Positions 1 through 7,500 of a stretch of 8,674 nt of DNA are shown here, piece after piece. Each line of letters begins with the position of its first letter. Positions within the stretch are counted from its first letter, which is position 1. The notes beneath the pieces are model-generated. The model was not told the origin of the DNA, made no database searches, and worked only from the letters and a program-made list of their open reading frames with translations. The translations under genes and the position numbers were made by a program. Source of the DNA: Ferruginibacter sp. (GTDB lineage: Bacteria > Bacteroidota > Bacteroidia > Chitinophagales > Chitinophagaceae). Where the stretch lies: NCBI GenBank assembly GCA_030831725.1, contig JAURKN010000038.1, positions 1 to 8,674 on the forward strand, given 5' to 3'.

Positions 1-28
1 GCTGCTCTACCAACTGAGCTACCTCGGC
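1..28 (-). tRNA. Partial tRNA gene (5' end only), probably tRNA-Thr
   Basis: Read on the minus strand from 28 down to 1, the sequence gives a tRNA 5' half. It starts with an acceptor strand GCCGAGG, then the invariant T8-A-type junction and a D-arm with the A-box pattern AGCTCAGTTGGTAGAGC. The anticodon and the 3' half lie outside the window, so the amino acid identity cannot be read. The Thr assignment is an inference: in Bacteroidota, rpsU-xerC-hpf is commonly followed by a tRNA-Thr/Tyr/Gly/Thr cluster and tuf, and the GCCGA acceptor start fits tRNA-Thr of this phylum. Other tRNAs sharing this D-arm, such as Phe or Lys, cannot be excluded. Confidence 0.85.
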
Positions 29-154
29 TAATGATTTACTGGGTTTTGAAAATCGGCCTCCATAAATGTTTAGCCATCTCTCAACCACACAACTTTCTTC
101 TTAAGAACTTGCCCCTTTTCAGCAAATTATTACACACGCTGAATTTTGGGAAGG

Positions 155-184
155 CAAAAGTAAGTGAAATTGCTCAATACCAAA
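155..184 (-). promoter_or_regulatory. Bacteroidota-type promoter for the tRNA cluster
   Basis: On the minus strand there is a TTTG (184-181), an 18-base spacer, then TACTTTTG (162-155). This is a full match to the TAnnTTTG -7 element with its TTTG -33 partner at about the usual spacing. It lies after the terminator that closes the hpf unit and upstream of the tRNA. It would start a transcript near 148, with a leader of roughly 120 bases before the mature tRNA end at 28. No competing gene lies between. Confidence 0.6.
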
Positions 185-216
185 AAAATGTCGGACTTTT
201 TTTTTAAAGTTCTTGC

Positions 217-244
217 AAAAAGAAACCCCCGATTTATCGGGGGC
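217..244 (-). terminator. Intrinsic terminator after hpf
   Basis: The perfect inverted repeat CCCCCGA / TCGGGGG occupies 226-243, with a four-base loop. On the minus strand the GC-rich stem is followed by TTTCTTTTT (225-217). It sits 25 bases past the hpf stop codon, which is the expected place for Rho-independent termination of the rpsU-xerC-hpf unit. On the plus strand the stem is preceded, not followed, by its homopolymer, so it acts on the minus strand only. Confidence 0.88.
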
Positions 245-268
245 TTGCCTTTATTCGTAATATCTTAA

Positions 269-562
269 TCAAGCTCGTTCTTTTTTCCGCTTGATTTGAC
301 TGATCAAAGCATCCATCGCCTGATCAAAACTCGCTTCAAATGATTTGCAACTTTGCTTTACAAAAAACTCATGTTTCGGTATGCCCACTTTTATCTCAAC
401 AACCTTATCCTTGATGGTATGTACGATATTGTCTAGCTTTAAATAAATGTCGACATTGGTTATGCGATCGTGGAAATGATTCAATTTTTCAATCTTCTTT
501 GTAATGTGCGCCTTTAATTTTTGGTCTGCGTCAAAGTGAACGCTCTGAATGGTAAGGTTCAT
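269..562 (-). CDS. hpf: Short ribosome hibernation-promoting factor (HPF/RaiA family)
   Basis: A protein of 97 residues from the chosen start (MNLTIQSVHF). It belongs to the ribosome subunit-interface family that binds the 30S decoding region in stationary phase and silences or protects idle ribosomes. The N-terminal strand with the 'IQSVHFDAD' pattern, the helix ending in 'KKIEKLNHFHDRI' and the 'VDIYLKL' strand are typical, as is the basic end 'IKRKKERA'. Only the single beta-alpha domain is present; the C-terminal dimerisation domain of long HPFs is absent. An ATG four codons further upstream (574) is possible, but the internal one matches the family's start better. It follows xerC by 141 bases on the same strand. 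That gap is AT-rich and I see no clear promoter in it, so cotranscription with xerC is plausible. The terminator at 217-244 ends the unit. Confidence 0.9.
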   Translation of the reverse strand: MNLTIQSVHFDADQKLKAHITKKIEKLNHFHDRITNVDIYLKLDNIVHTIKDKVVEIKVGIPKHEFFVKQSCKSFEASFDQAMDALISQIKRKKERA

Positions 563-703
563 ACAATTTCTCATTTTTTGGTTAATGAATCTGATTGAGT
601 GAAAGCAAGAAATCTCATGCTCTTTTCATCAATACAATTTAATCATATTAACTGCCTTAAACAAAAAAAATTGTACCTCCATGAAAAAATTAACAAAAAT
701 TAT

Positions 704-1606
704 TTACGCCTTCGGATGGGCCTTTTTGTAAATGTCTTTCAGTTTTTCAATCGTATTGTGCGTATAAATCTGGGTGGCCGCCAAACTGCTGTGTCCAAGC
801 AATTCTTTTACCGCATTCAACGGAGCCCCGTTGTTGCTGAGATGTGTCGCAAATGTATGCCTCAAAACATGTGGGCTTTTTTTATCGATCGTGGTGATCA
901 AACTCAGGTATTTTTTAACCGCATTGTATACCCATTTCGGATATAAGGGCTTCCCGTTTTCCAAAACCAGCAAAATGGTAGAATATTCCATTTTTTCGTT
1001 TGCCTCTTTGGCTTTCTTGTATTCTCTGATGTGGTCAATCAGAGCGCTTCCTACCGGTATAATTCTCTCTTTGTTTCCTTTACCCAATACCTTTATGGCA
1101 GATTTCCCAAAATCGATATGGTCTTCCCTTAATCCCATCAACTCTGCCCTCCTGATTCCTGTTTGATAGAGGATATCCAAAACCAATTTTGCTGTAATTC
1201 CATTCCAGTCTTCCGGGAATTCCACATGCTGGTATAATGTTTCGGTAGATTTGGTCTCTAAAAATTCAGGGAGGCGTTTTTTTTGCTTGGGAGAAATGAT
1301 TGTTGTCGTAGGATTGATTTCCACTTTCCCTTCTCTAATCAGATGCTTATAATACGTTTTTAGGGCAGATATTTTTCGGTTGATGGTCTTTGAACTAGAA
1401 TCTTGCTCTTTCAAACTTGCGAGCCAGGACCTGATCATGGCAGATCGCACTTCGGATGGGTCGCTAATCTCATATTGTTTTTGAAGAAAAGCTAAAAACC
1501 CTTCCAAATCGCATTGATAAGACACCAAAGTATGTTGGGAATATCTTTTCTGAAATTTGAGATAATCCAGAAAACTACGGATATGTTTATTTGAAATTTC
1601 AGACAT
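704..1606 (-). CDS. xerC: Site-specific tyrosine recombinase XerC/XerD
   Basis: A protein of 300 residues, the normal Xer size. The N-terminal SAM-like core-binding domain (about 8-95) begins with 'SFLDYLKFQKRYSQHTL', followed by the catalytic domain (about 110-295). All catalytic residues are visible: Arg152 (TGIRRAEL), Lys176 in 'GKGNKER', His246 and Arg249 in 'HVLRHTFATHL', His272 in 'LLGHSS' and the nucleophile Tyr281 in 'QIYTH'. The family cuts and rejoins DNA at dif to resolve chromosome dimers before division. No dif-like site, cassette or integrase-associated attachment site is seen nearby. Its stable place between rpsU and hpf also argues for the housekeeping enzyme rather than a phage integrase. 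Whether it is the XerC or the XerD partner cannot be settled from this window. The start codon directly follows a hairpin and T-run (1607-1648), leaving no room for a ribosome-binding site. Confidence 0.9.
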   Translation of the reverse strand: MSEISNKHIRSFLDYLKFQKRYSQHTLVSYQCDLEGFLAFLQKQYEISDPSEVRSAMIRSWLASLKEQDSSSKTINRKISALKTYYKHLIREGKVEINPTTTIISPKQKKRLPEFLETKSTETLYQHVEFPEDWNGITAKLVLDILYQTGIRRAELMGLREDHIDFGKSAIKVLGKGNKERIIPVGSALIDHIREYKKAKEANEKMEYSTILLVLENGKPLYPKWVYNAVKKYLSLITTIDKKSPHVLRHTFATHLSNNGAPLNAVKELLGHSSLAATQIYTHNTIEKLKDIYKKAHPKA

Positions 1607-1648
1607 AAAAAACCGGTAAACGAAGTTAATGAATAACCTGTTTACCGG
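1607..1648 (-). terminator. Hairpin plus T-tract between rpsU and xerC (terminator or attenuator)
   Basis: CCGGTAAAC (1613-1621) and GTTTACCGG (1640-1648) form a perfect 9-bp stem with an 18-base loop. Inside the loop GTTA/TAAC can extend the stem. On the minus strand the stem is followed at once by six T (1612-1607) and then by the xerC ATG (1606-1604). The form is that of an intrinsic terminator 24 bases after the rpsU stop. It could end most rpsU transcripts and let a minority read into xerC, or it could mask the xerC start region. Which of these happens is inference. Confidence 0.75.
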
Positions 1649-1672
1649 CGTTAGTCAGTTTATGAAGTGGAA

Positions 1673-1867
1673 TTAATCCAGTTTCCCGGACTCCAATTGT
1701 TGTTTGTATACCGCTTTGAGCACTTCAGTACGACGTCTTACAGATGGCTTAGTGAAAGACTGTCTTTCTCTTAGCTGCAGCAATACCCTGCTCTTTTCAA
1801 ACTTCTTTTTGTACTTTTTGAGCGCCTTGTCAATGTTTTCGCAGTCTTTTGAATCGATGATGAGCAT
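1673..1867 (-). CDS. rpsU: 30S ribosomal protein bS21
   Basis: A protein of 64 residues, basic, with the typical bS21 layout: an N-terminal strand 'MLIIDSKDCENIDKALKKYKK', then 'LRERQSFTKPSVRRRTEVLKAVYKQQ'. bS21 sits on the platform of the small subunit near the 3' end of 16S rRNA. In Bacteroidota it helps to hold the anti-Shine-Dalgarno sequence in a protein pocket, and a tyrosine near residue 54 is part of that pocket as I recall; Tyr54 is present here (KAVY). The start is set by the family N-terminus. The sequence just before it (AAAAAGACAAAATTT) has no Shine-Dalgarno match. It is the first gene of the minus-strand unit, with a -7 element about 40 bases upstream. Confidence 0.93.
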   Translation of the reverse strand: MLIIDSKDCENIDKALKKYKKKFEKSRVLLQLRERQSFTKPSVRRRTEVLKAVYKQQLESGKLD

Positions 1868-1871
1868 AAAT

Positions 1872-1901
1872 TTTGTCTTTTTTATCCCTTTCTTGGTTTT
1901 G
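1872..1901 (+). promoter_or_regulatory. Possible ribE promoter inside the rpsU leader
   Basis: On the plus strand TTTG (1872-1875), an 18-base spacer and TGGTTTTG (1894-1901) resemble the TTTG / TAnnTTTG promoter with one mismatch (TG for TA). The spacing equals that of the tRNA promoter at the left end of the window. If used, it would give ribE a leader of about 60 bases and would overlap the 5' leader of the divergent rpsU transcript. The mismatch falls on a normally conserved base, so this is tentative. Confidence 0.3.
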
Positions 1902-1907
1902 GGACGG

Positions 1908-1915
1908 CAAAGATA
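1908..1915 (-). promoter_or_regulatory. -7 promoter element for rpsU
   Basis: On the minus strand the sequence TATCTTTG (1915-1908), followed by CC, matches the Bacteroidota TAnnTTTG -7 consensus. It lies 40 bases before the rpsU start codon. The -33 region about 19 bases upstream is only a T-run (TTTT) without the G, so the -33 match is partial. It fits expression of a highly used ribosomal gene. Confidence 0.6.
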
Positions 1916-1969
1916 GAGGTTTTAATTAAAAATAAAAAAATAATGATGCCAAATTTCCGAATTTTGGGC

Positions 1970-2566
1970 ATGTTTACAGGAATAATTGAAAAAATCGGCA
2001 CCATAACTGATGTCATCCAATCCGGCTCAAACCTACAATTCTGGGTAAATTCCCCCTTGTCTGATGAATTAAAAATAGATCAAAGTGTAAGCCACAACGG
2101 CGTTTGCCTCACCATCGAAGAAATAAAAGACGGATCCCACAGGGTTACAGCCATACAGGAAACCTTACAAAAAACCAACTTGGGTGCTTGGGAAAAAGGG
2201 ACTTTAGTAAATCTGGAAAGATGTCTGCCTTTTCATGGTCGTATTGATGGGCATCTGGTACAAGGACATACCGACGTTACAGCAGTCTGCCTTGAAATCG
2301 AAGACAAATCAGGAAGCTGGGTTTTTCAATTTCAATATCCTTCCGAATTCGCTCAACTATTGATTGAGAAAGGATCAGTTTGCATCAATGGTACAAGTTT
2401 GACGGTATTCGATCTTACTGCAAACACATTCAAAGTGGCTATCATCCCTTACACGTACAACAATACCAATATACATACAGTTTCCCCAGGAGATCGAGTG
2501 AACATTGAGTTTGACATGATGGGAAAATATTTCGCCAGAATGATGGAGCTCAGATCAAAGGATTGA
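1970..2566 (+). CDS. ribE: Riboflavin synthase, alpha chain
   Basis: A protein of 198 residues from the chosen ATG at 1970. The enzyme dismutates two 6,7-dimethyl-8-ribityllumazine molecules into riboflavin plus a pyrimidinedione, the last step of riboflavin synthesis in the cytoplasm. The hallmark N-terminus 'MFTGIIEKIG' is exact. Two lumazine-binding barrels are seen: the first with 'SVSHNGVCLTI' (39-49), the second opening after 'GHLVQGHTDVT' (94-104) and repeating as 'GSVCINGTSLTV' (135-146). The C-terminal 'NIEFDMMGKYFARM' helix that builds the trimer is complete. An in-frame ATG at 1943 would add nine residues before the conserved MFTGII, so 1970 is preferred. No other rib gene is in the window; it stands alone between divergent rpsU and convergent hscA. 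Confidence 0.95.
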   Translation: MFTGIIEKIGTITDVIQSGSNLQFWVNSPLSDELKIDQSVSHNGVCLTIEEIKDGSHRVTAIQETLQKTNLGAWEKGTLVNLERCLPFHGRIDGHLVQGHTDVTAVCLEIEDKSGSWVFQFQYPSEFAQLLIEKGSVCINGTSLTVFDLTANTFKVAIIPYTYNNTNIHTVSPGDRVNIEFDMMGKYFARMMELRSKD

Positions 2567-2591
2567 TTTCTATGATTATCACTCATCAATC
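2561..2591 (+). terminator. Possible terminator of ribE across the convergent gene ends
   Basis: GATTGAT (2561-2567) and ATCAATC (2585-2591) form a 7-bp stem with a 17-base loop, followed on the plus strand by GTTTTTCC. It spans the ribE stop and the end of hscA, whose coding regions are only 12 bases apart. The stem is AT-rich and the loop long, so it is a weak candidate. No better terminator for either gene was seen. Confidence 0.3.
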
Positions 2592-4444
2592 GTTTTTCCT
2601 TTCAATGCTGCTGAAACAGCATTATCCATCAATCTTTCGGCATATGGACGTGAAATTTGGTTCAATGCCTCATGCTTGGATTGAATCAGGTTTTTATCTT
2701 CCATTGTGATGGAAAGTTGCAGCGCCTGCATGGCTTCTGCTGTCTCTAGCAACTCCTGCCTAGTGAGCAGATGTCCATTTTTTTGCAAAAATCTTTCGGT
2801 TGTTTTTAGCAATTGCTCAGCTTCTGTTCTGGCCTCAGTAAGTGCTCTTATGGTAATATCCTCTTTGGCATTTTCAAGAGAATCCTTGAGCATTTTTTCA
2901 ACTTCCTCATCAGACAAACCATATTGCGGTCGAACTTCAATCTGTTGTTCAATCCCGCTTCTCAGCTCAACCGCTTTTACAGTCAATATTCCATCGGCAT
3001 TGATTAAAAAACGGATTTCCACCTTAGGCATTCCTGCCGGCATCCCGGGTATCCCAGACAAGTTGAATGAAGCCAGCTTACGATTATCTTTCACAAGGTC
3101 TCTCTCTCCCTGATAAACGGAAATTCTCATTCCGGCCTGTCCATCAATCTGCGTGGTATATTGGCGCGAAGCTTTACCAGGAATTTTGGAGTTTCTAGGT
3201 ATCAACACATCCATCAGACCACCTGCTGTTTCAATTCCCAAACTCAAAGGTGTCACATCCAGCAATAACACTTCTTTGTTTTTCCCTGAAAGCACCTCTG
3301 CCTGTATAGCGGCACCTAATGCCACTACCTCATCCGGATTAACCTCATCATGTACACTCTTCCCGAAAAATGAACCCACCATTTCTTTGATCAACGGTAT
3401 ACGCGTACTTCCCCCAACCATAACTACTTCTGAAAGATCAGATTTCTGAATTTTTGCATCTTTTAAAGCCATAGCACAACATGCTATTGTCTTATCTATC
3501 AAAGGAGCTATGACAGCGTTGAACTCATCTCGTGTAACCATTACCGGTATATCCTCCCAATTTTCAGTGCAGGAATCCTGAAATGAAAGCTTCTTTTTAA
3601 TATCCTCAGATAATATCCTCAATGACTGCAATCTCATTTTATCTTTCTGAAGTGCCTCCTTTTCGATGCTCAGTTTTTGACATAAAAAATCCTGAAGACT
3701 ATTATCAATGTCATCTCCTCCGAGATAGGTATCACCATTGGTTGACAGCACTTCAAATATGCCATTCGAAATGGATAGGATTGAAATATCGAATGTACCT
3801 CCTCCGAGATCATAAACGGCGACAATGCCTTCTTTGCCTCCGGTAGTATCTCCCATTCCATAAGCCAAGCTTGCGGCAGTTGGCTCATTGATGATACGCA
3901 ACACATCCAAACCCGCCAATTTCCCGGCATCTCTGGTAGCCTGCCTTTGAGCATCGTTAAAATAAGCAGGTACAGTAATAACAGCTTTGGTGACTGGTGT
4001 TTTCAAAATATGTTCCGCTCTGCTTTTCAAAGCGGAGAGAATGTGTGATGACAACTCGATTGGTGTATGAAACGTATCTCCCATCTGCACCTTTACCAAA
4101 CCCTCTTTTTGATCATCAATAATATCATATGCGAATGGTTTGCCATTTGCTTGCACATCGGCATAACTTTTACCCATCAATCTTTTTACTGAAAAAATGG
4201 TTCTCTCCGGTTTTATCAATAGCTGTTGCCGCGCCTCTTCTCCAACCAACATAGAACCTTCTTCGGTAAAATGAATGATCGATGGCACGAGTGCGGAACC
4301 ATCATTTTCTTTCAAGACGAATGGTTTTCCTGTCTGCGGATGAATGGCAGCGATAAGACTATTGGTTGTTCCAAGATCTATCCCCACAATCAGCTCCTCT
4401 TGTTGCAAACTTCCGGTAGCCACATTGATAGCAATTTTAGCCAT
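2579..4444 (-). CDS. hscA: HscA-type Hsp70 chaperone (Fe-S cluster assembly)
   Basis: A protein of 621 residues from the chosen start MAKIAINVATG. The Hsp70 ATPase domain (about 18-385) has phosphate-1 loop 'GIDLGTTNS' (21-29), 'TVPAYFNDAQRQAT' (157-170), phosphate-2 loop 'YDLGGGTFDIS' (211-221) and adenosine motif 'VGGSTRIP' (343-350). The linker 'LLLDVTPLSLGIE' (393-405) leads to the substrate-binding beta domain and a helical lid. HscA is favoured over DnaK for several reasons. The length is close to E. coli HscA (about 616) rather than DnaK (about 638). The ATPase domain reads 'VAVYDLGGGTFDISIL' and 'GDTYLGGDDID', and the 'VRPQYGLSDEEV' segment fits HscA. The C-terminus 'ALKGKTIDE' is short, without an acidic DnaK-like tail. 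HscA with HscB normally helps IscU release Fe-S clusters, but no hscB, iscU, iscS or fdx is here. An ATG at 4471 lies upstream of the -7 element (4459-4466), which supports the start at 4444. AAGGA stands just before that ATG. Confidence 0.85.
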   Translation of the reverse strand: MAKIAINVATGSLQQEELIVGIDLGTTNSLIAAIHPQTGKPFVLKENDGSALVPSIIHFTEEGSMLVGEEARQQLLIKPERTIFSVKRLMGKSYADVQANGKPFAYDIIDDQKEGLVKVQMGDTFHTPIELSSHILSALKSRAEHILKTPVTKAVITVPAYFNDAQRQATRDAGKLAGLDVLRIINEPTAASLAYGMGDTTGGKEGIVAVYDLGGGTFDISILSISNGIFEVLSTNGDTYLGGDDIDNSLQDFLCQKLSIEKEALQKDKMRLQSLRILSEDIKKKLSFQDSCTENWEDIPVMVTRDEFNAVIAPLIDKTIACCAMALKDAKIQKSDLSEVVMVGGSTRIPLIKEMVGSFFGKSVHDEVNPDEVVALGAAIQAEVLSGKNKEVLLLDVTPLSLGIETAGGLMDVLIPRNSKIPGKASRQYTTQIDGQAGMRISVYQGERDLVKDNRKLASFNLSGIPGMPAGMPKVEIRFLINADGILTVKAVELRSGIEQQIEVRPQYGLSDEEVEKMLKDSLENAKEDITIRALTEARTEAEQLLKTTERFLQKNGHLLTRQELLETAEAMQALQLSITMEDKNLIQSKHEALNQISRPYAERLMDNAVSAALKGKTIDE

Positions 4445-4458
4445 TTCCTTTTTTAGCG

Positions 4459-4466
4459 CAAAGGTA
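4459..4466 (-). promoter_or_regulatory. -7 promoter element for hscA
   Basis: On the minus strand TACCTTTG (4466-4459), followed by CGC, matches the TAnnTTTG -7 consensus. It ends 14 bases before the hscA start at 4444, giving a very short leader. The region 18-20 bases upstream shows no clear TTTG, so only the -7 half is supported. The gap 4472-4573 between hscA and the next gene holds nothing else I can name; no convincing terminator for the upstream gene is visible there. Confidence 0.5.
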
Positions 4467-4573
4467 AACAAATAAAAAAGGAAGTTCCCAGGATCGCTAG
4501 GCTCTCAATAAAAGGTTGAATTTCGGATCATTTCCGGCACATCTCATGCAATTATGAAAGAGGTATTAGATTG

Positions 4574-7500
4574 TTATTTCACAAGCACAGGCAAACTGTA
4601 AATTTCATTTGCTGAAGTTAAAACCGTCAGCGTATATGTTCCTTTGGATAGGGATGCAGGCAATTTGAATTCGATGAAGGATTGACCTGTTGTGGTTTGG
4701 ATCGAGTGTTGAGCAAGACGTTGACCGCTGTTTCCAATCAAATTCAATTGCAATTTTTGATTGTCCAAATTTTTACATTCAATCTTGATGATGTTGTTTT
4801 CTACCGGATTGGGATTTACAACAAATGGAACTATAGAATTGACTGCAGAAACCTTAACAATTTGAGATAGTTTATTTGCGGAACCTGGCTCAACACTGCC
4901 AATCCGGTAATAAGTTATTGAGGATGGTGTTTCGCTATCAATGAAGCTATATCTGCCTGATGGATGTATGGAAGCTGTGGCAATTTTTTCGAAACTTACA
5001 CCATCCTTGCTTCGAAGCACATCATACGAAAGAATAGATGTCTCATTTTCAACGGCCCAGTTTATTTTGGTTTTTTTATCATCCAACCTCTGAGCCGATA
5101 TAGATGTGAATGTAACAGGCACGGGCTGTAATCTCTTGAAATAAATGAAGAATCTGTCTTGAGCGGAAGATGAAGGATTTTCATTTACCATATATGAGTA
5201 CTCGTGAGAAGATAGTAACAACTCAACTTGCTGTCCGGTAAACCGATCTACCAAAACCGGAATTGCCCCCTGGTCTTGCATATCCTCAAGCAGGAATTGC
5301 AAAACGTATCCTTGTTTTCTGATACCTTCTAAAACAAGATGAACGGAGTCTCCTTGTTGTGGTTTGTTTCTCATGTCGGCAGTGAGTAACTTATTGCCAT
5401 CTAAAATGGAGAGACGCTCAGTAGATCCGTACGCTATTTTAAGCACATCTTGATTATCCACTTGGTTGGAGTATGCCGTATCCATGACCAACAAAGCCCC
5501 ATCCAGTAAAATGCGTTCTTGTGGTTTTATAGCATAGATATTGATGAAAAGTTTGGGCACTACATTGTTTTCTCTTGTAACTGTCGCACTGCCCTGTGAT
5601 TTTGCACTTTCCGTGATGGTGAGTGTTCCATCTCCAATCGCACTGTCTGCATGAACAAAGAAAGCCTGTCCTGATTGTATCTTGACATTTTGATTGGTTA
5701 TGTCATAATAACTCGTTCCGCCTGTTTCTGCAGGAATCGCACGATACCCGTTGCCAATTCTGACAAGAGCCCTGTACATGCCTAATCCGTAGTAGGAATA
5801 TGTGCTCGATGTAAGTTTTGGATCCCAAATGTAATAGGCATCCTGAACACCACCAGTAAGTGTAAAACGGGTCATATCTAACGCCGACGCATAGGGGTTA
5901 CCTACGGAAGCGAATTTATTTCTTGTCACAGATACTACGGGTGGTGGATTTCCGATGGGTTGATATAGCTTCCCACTTGTTCTTAACGTTGTGGCTGTGG
6001 CTGGCTGGTTGAATGCCGTCACAGAGCGATCACCACGAATGAAAATCAAGTATCCTTTAGGGTTGTCAATATTGATAATGGTTGATGGGACACCTTCCCA
6101 ATTGCCAGTCAAGGAATTGTATGTCTTCATGCTGGAACCCGCCGGCGTGTATATATCAAAACCCAGTGCTGGTGAAGTGGCACCGGCTATGTCGCTGGTG
6201 ATGATGGTTCCATAACCAGATCTGGAATTTGAAAGATTGGAGTTGCCTTCCTGCCAGTTCTTTTTGATGGTACCTCCAATTGCAGGAGCCGATAAAAACT
6301 GCCATGCTTTAGGGTGATTGGGAACATGTCTCTCTATAGTAACATTTCCTATAATTTGATTTCCTGAATATGTGTTTGTTGCATTGCCATCCGAAGTCAT
6401 GTCACCGATGGATGCAGTTCCCAATTCGTCGGACATGATGATGAGTTTGTCGTTGGCAAACAATTCGCAATTCGAAGCACCAAAATCAAGTAGATTTCGA
6501 ATTTTTAGTGAATCCACCCCCAGCACATCTACCCCACTATTATTGCTGATCCTAAGGTGAGAAATCTTATTTTGAGTGAAAGATTTTGCATCCAAAGGTT
6601 GCCTAAAATTTCCAGCCATTTCTATTGTACCGCTTAATGCATTGATGTTACCATCTGCATTGATGATGCCAAAAACTTTGAGTGTTTGACTATCGAGTGT
6701 GAGTGTTGCACCAGTTTCTACAGTAACGTTATTACAAATAGCAGGTGTTCCTGAAATCGCAGGATCTTGTGCACTGGCAGATATCATAACGTTTGTGGTT
6801 GAGCTGGGAACTCCTCCACACCAATTGGCATTATCAAACCATGATGAGCTGTTTCCCAGCCATGTCCCATTTGATTTCACATTGTGTTTGCCTGATAAAA
6901 TTGTAGTGTCGGGATTGCCACAACCTCCATACACTACACAATAATAATATTTCTCTCCTGCCATCGTAGTAGATGGAAAATAAGTGGGTGATGTGGCACC
7001 GGGAATGGCAACCCCACTTGGAAGATCAGGCGTCGGAGATGCGAACCATTGATATGTAAGGTCGGCTCCGATAGAAGTAAGATCCAAAGGTGAAGAAGCC
7101 AATCCTAGACAATAATCCACATCGGAACTGGAAGGCTCTGTAACAATGGATGTGTTAGGCTTAACGACAATGTTGCCGGAAGCTGATGCAGGAATACAAC
7201 CTCCATTCACACTCACTTGATATGCCGTGTTCCCCGAACTTGCTGATGTGGGATTACCTGTGATGGTAAGCACTGAATCCGAAATGTTGGCATTTACGCC
7301 ATCAGGCAAACCGGAAGCGGTGATGCTTTGTCCACCGGCGAATGTGTAACTTATAGTATTTATAGGATTGTTGATACAAACATCTTGATTTTCTGATGCA
7401 GGTGATGTATTCAAAGCAAGTCTTGTAACAGTAGCTATTTCAATGAATCTTCCCGGGCTTTCTATGTTATAAGTTGACGATACGACCCTGATCATGTAAT

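Noticed and set aside
633..683. Inverted repeat TACAATTT / AAATTGTA (633-640, 668-675) and a 17-codon minus-strand ORF starting at 683 between xerC and hpf
   Set aside because: The stem is all AT except one pair, has a 27-base loop and no T-run after it. The tiny ORF shows no family resemblance and begins ATGGAGG by chance in an AT-rich spacer.
599..1166. Plus-strand open frames over the recombinase gene
   Set aside because: They are antisense shadows of a protein with all catalytic residues intact and have no recognisable protein pattern.
704..1606. Recombinase as integron, phage or transposon integrase
   Set aside because: No cassette array, attachment repeats, phage genes or cargo are nearby, and the rpsU/hpf neighbourhood is that of a housekeeping Xer gene.
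3670..3954. Minus-strand 94-codon frame inside hscA
   Set aside because: It overlaps the conserved ATPase domain of HscA in another frame and resembles no family.
4507..4560. Small stem CGGA / TCCG near 4525-4537 as terminator of the Kelch gene
   Set aside because: There are only four base pairs and no T-run on the minus strand afterwards.
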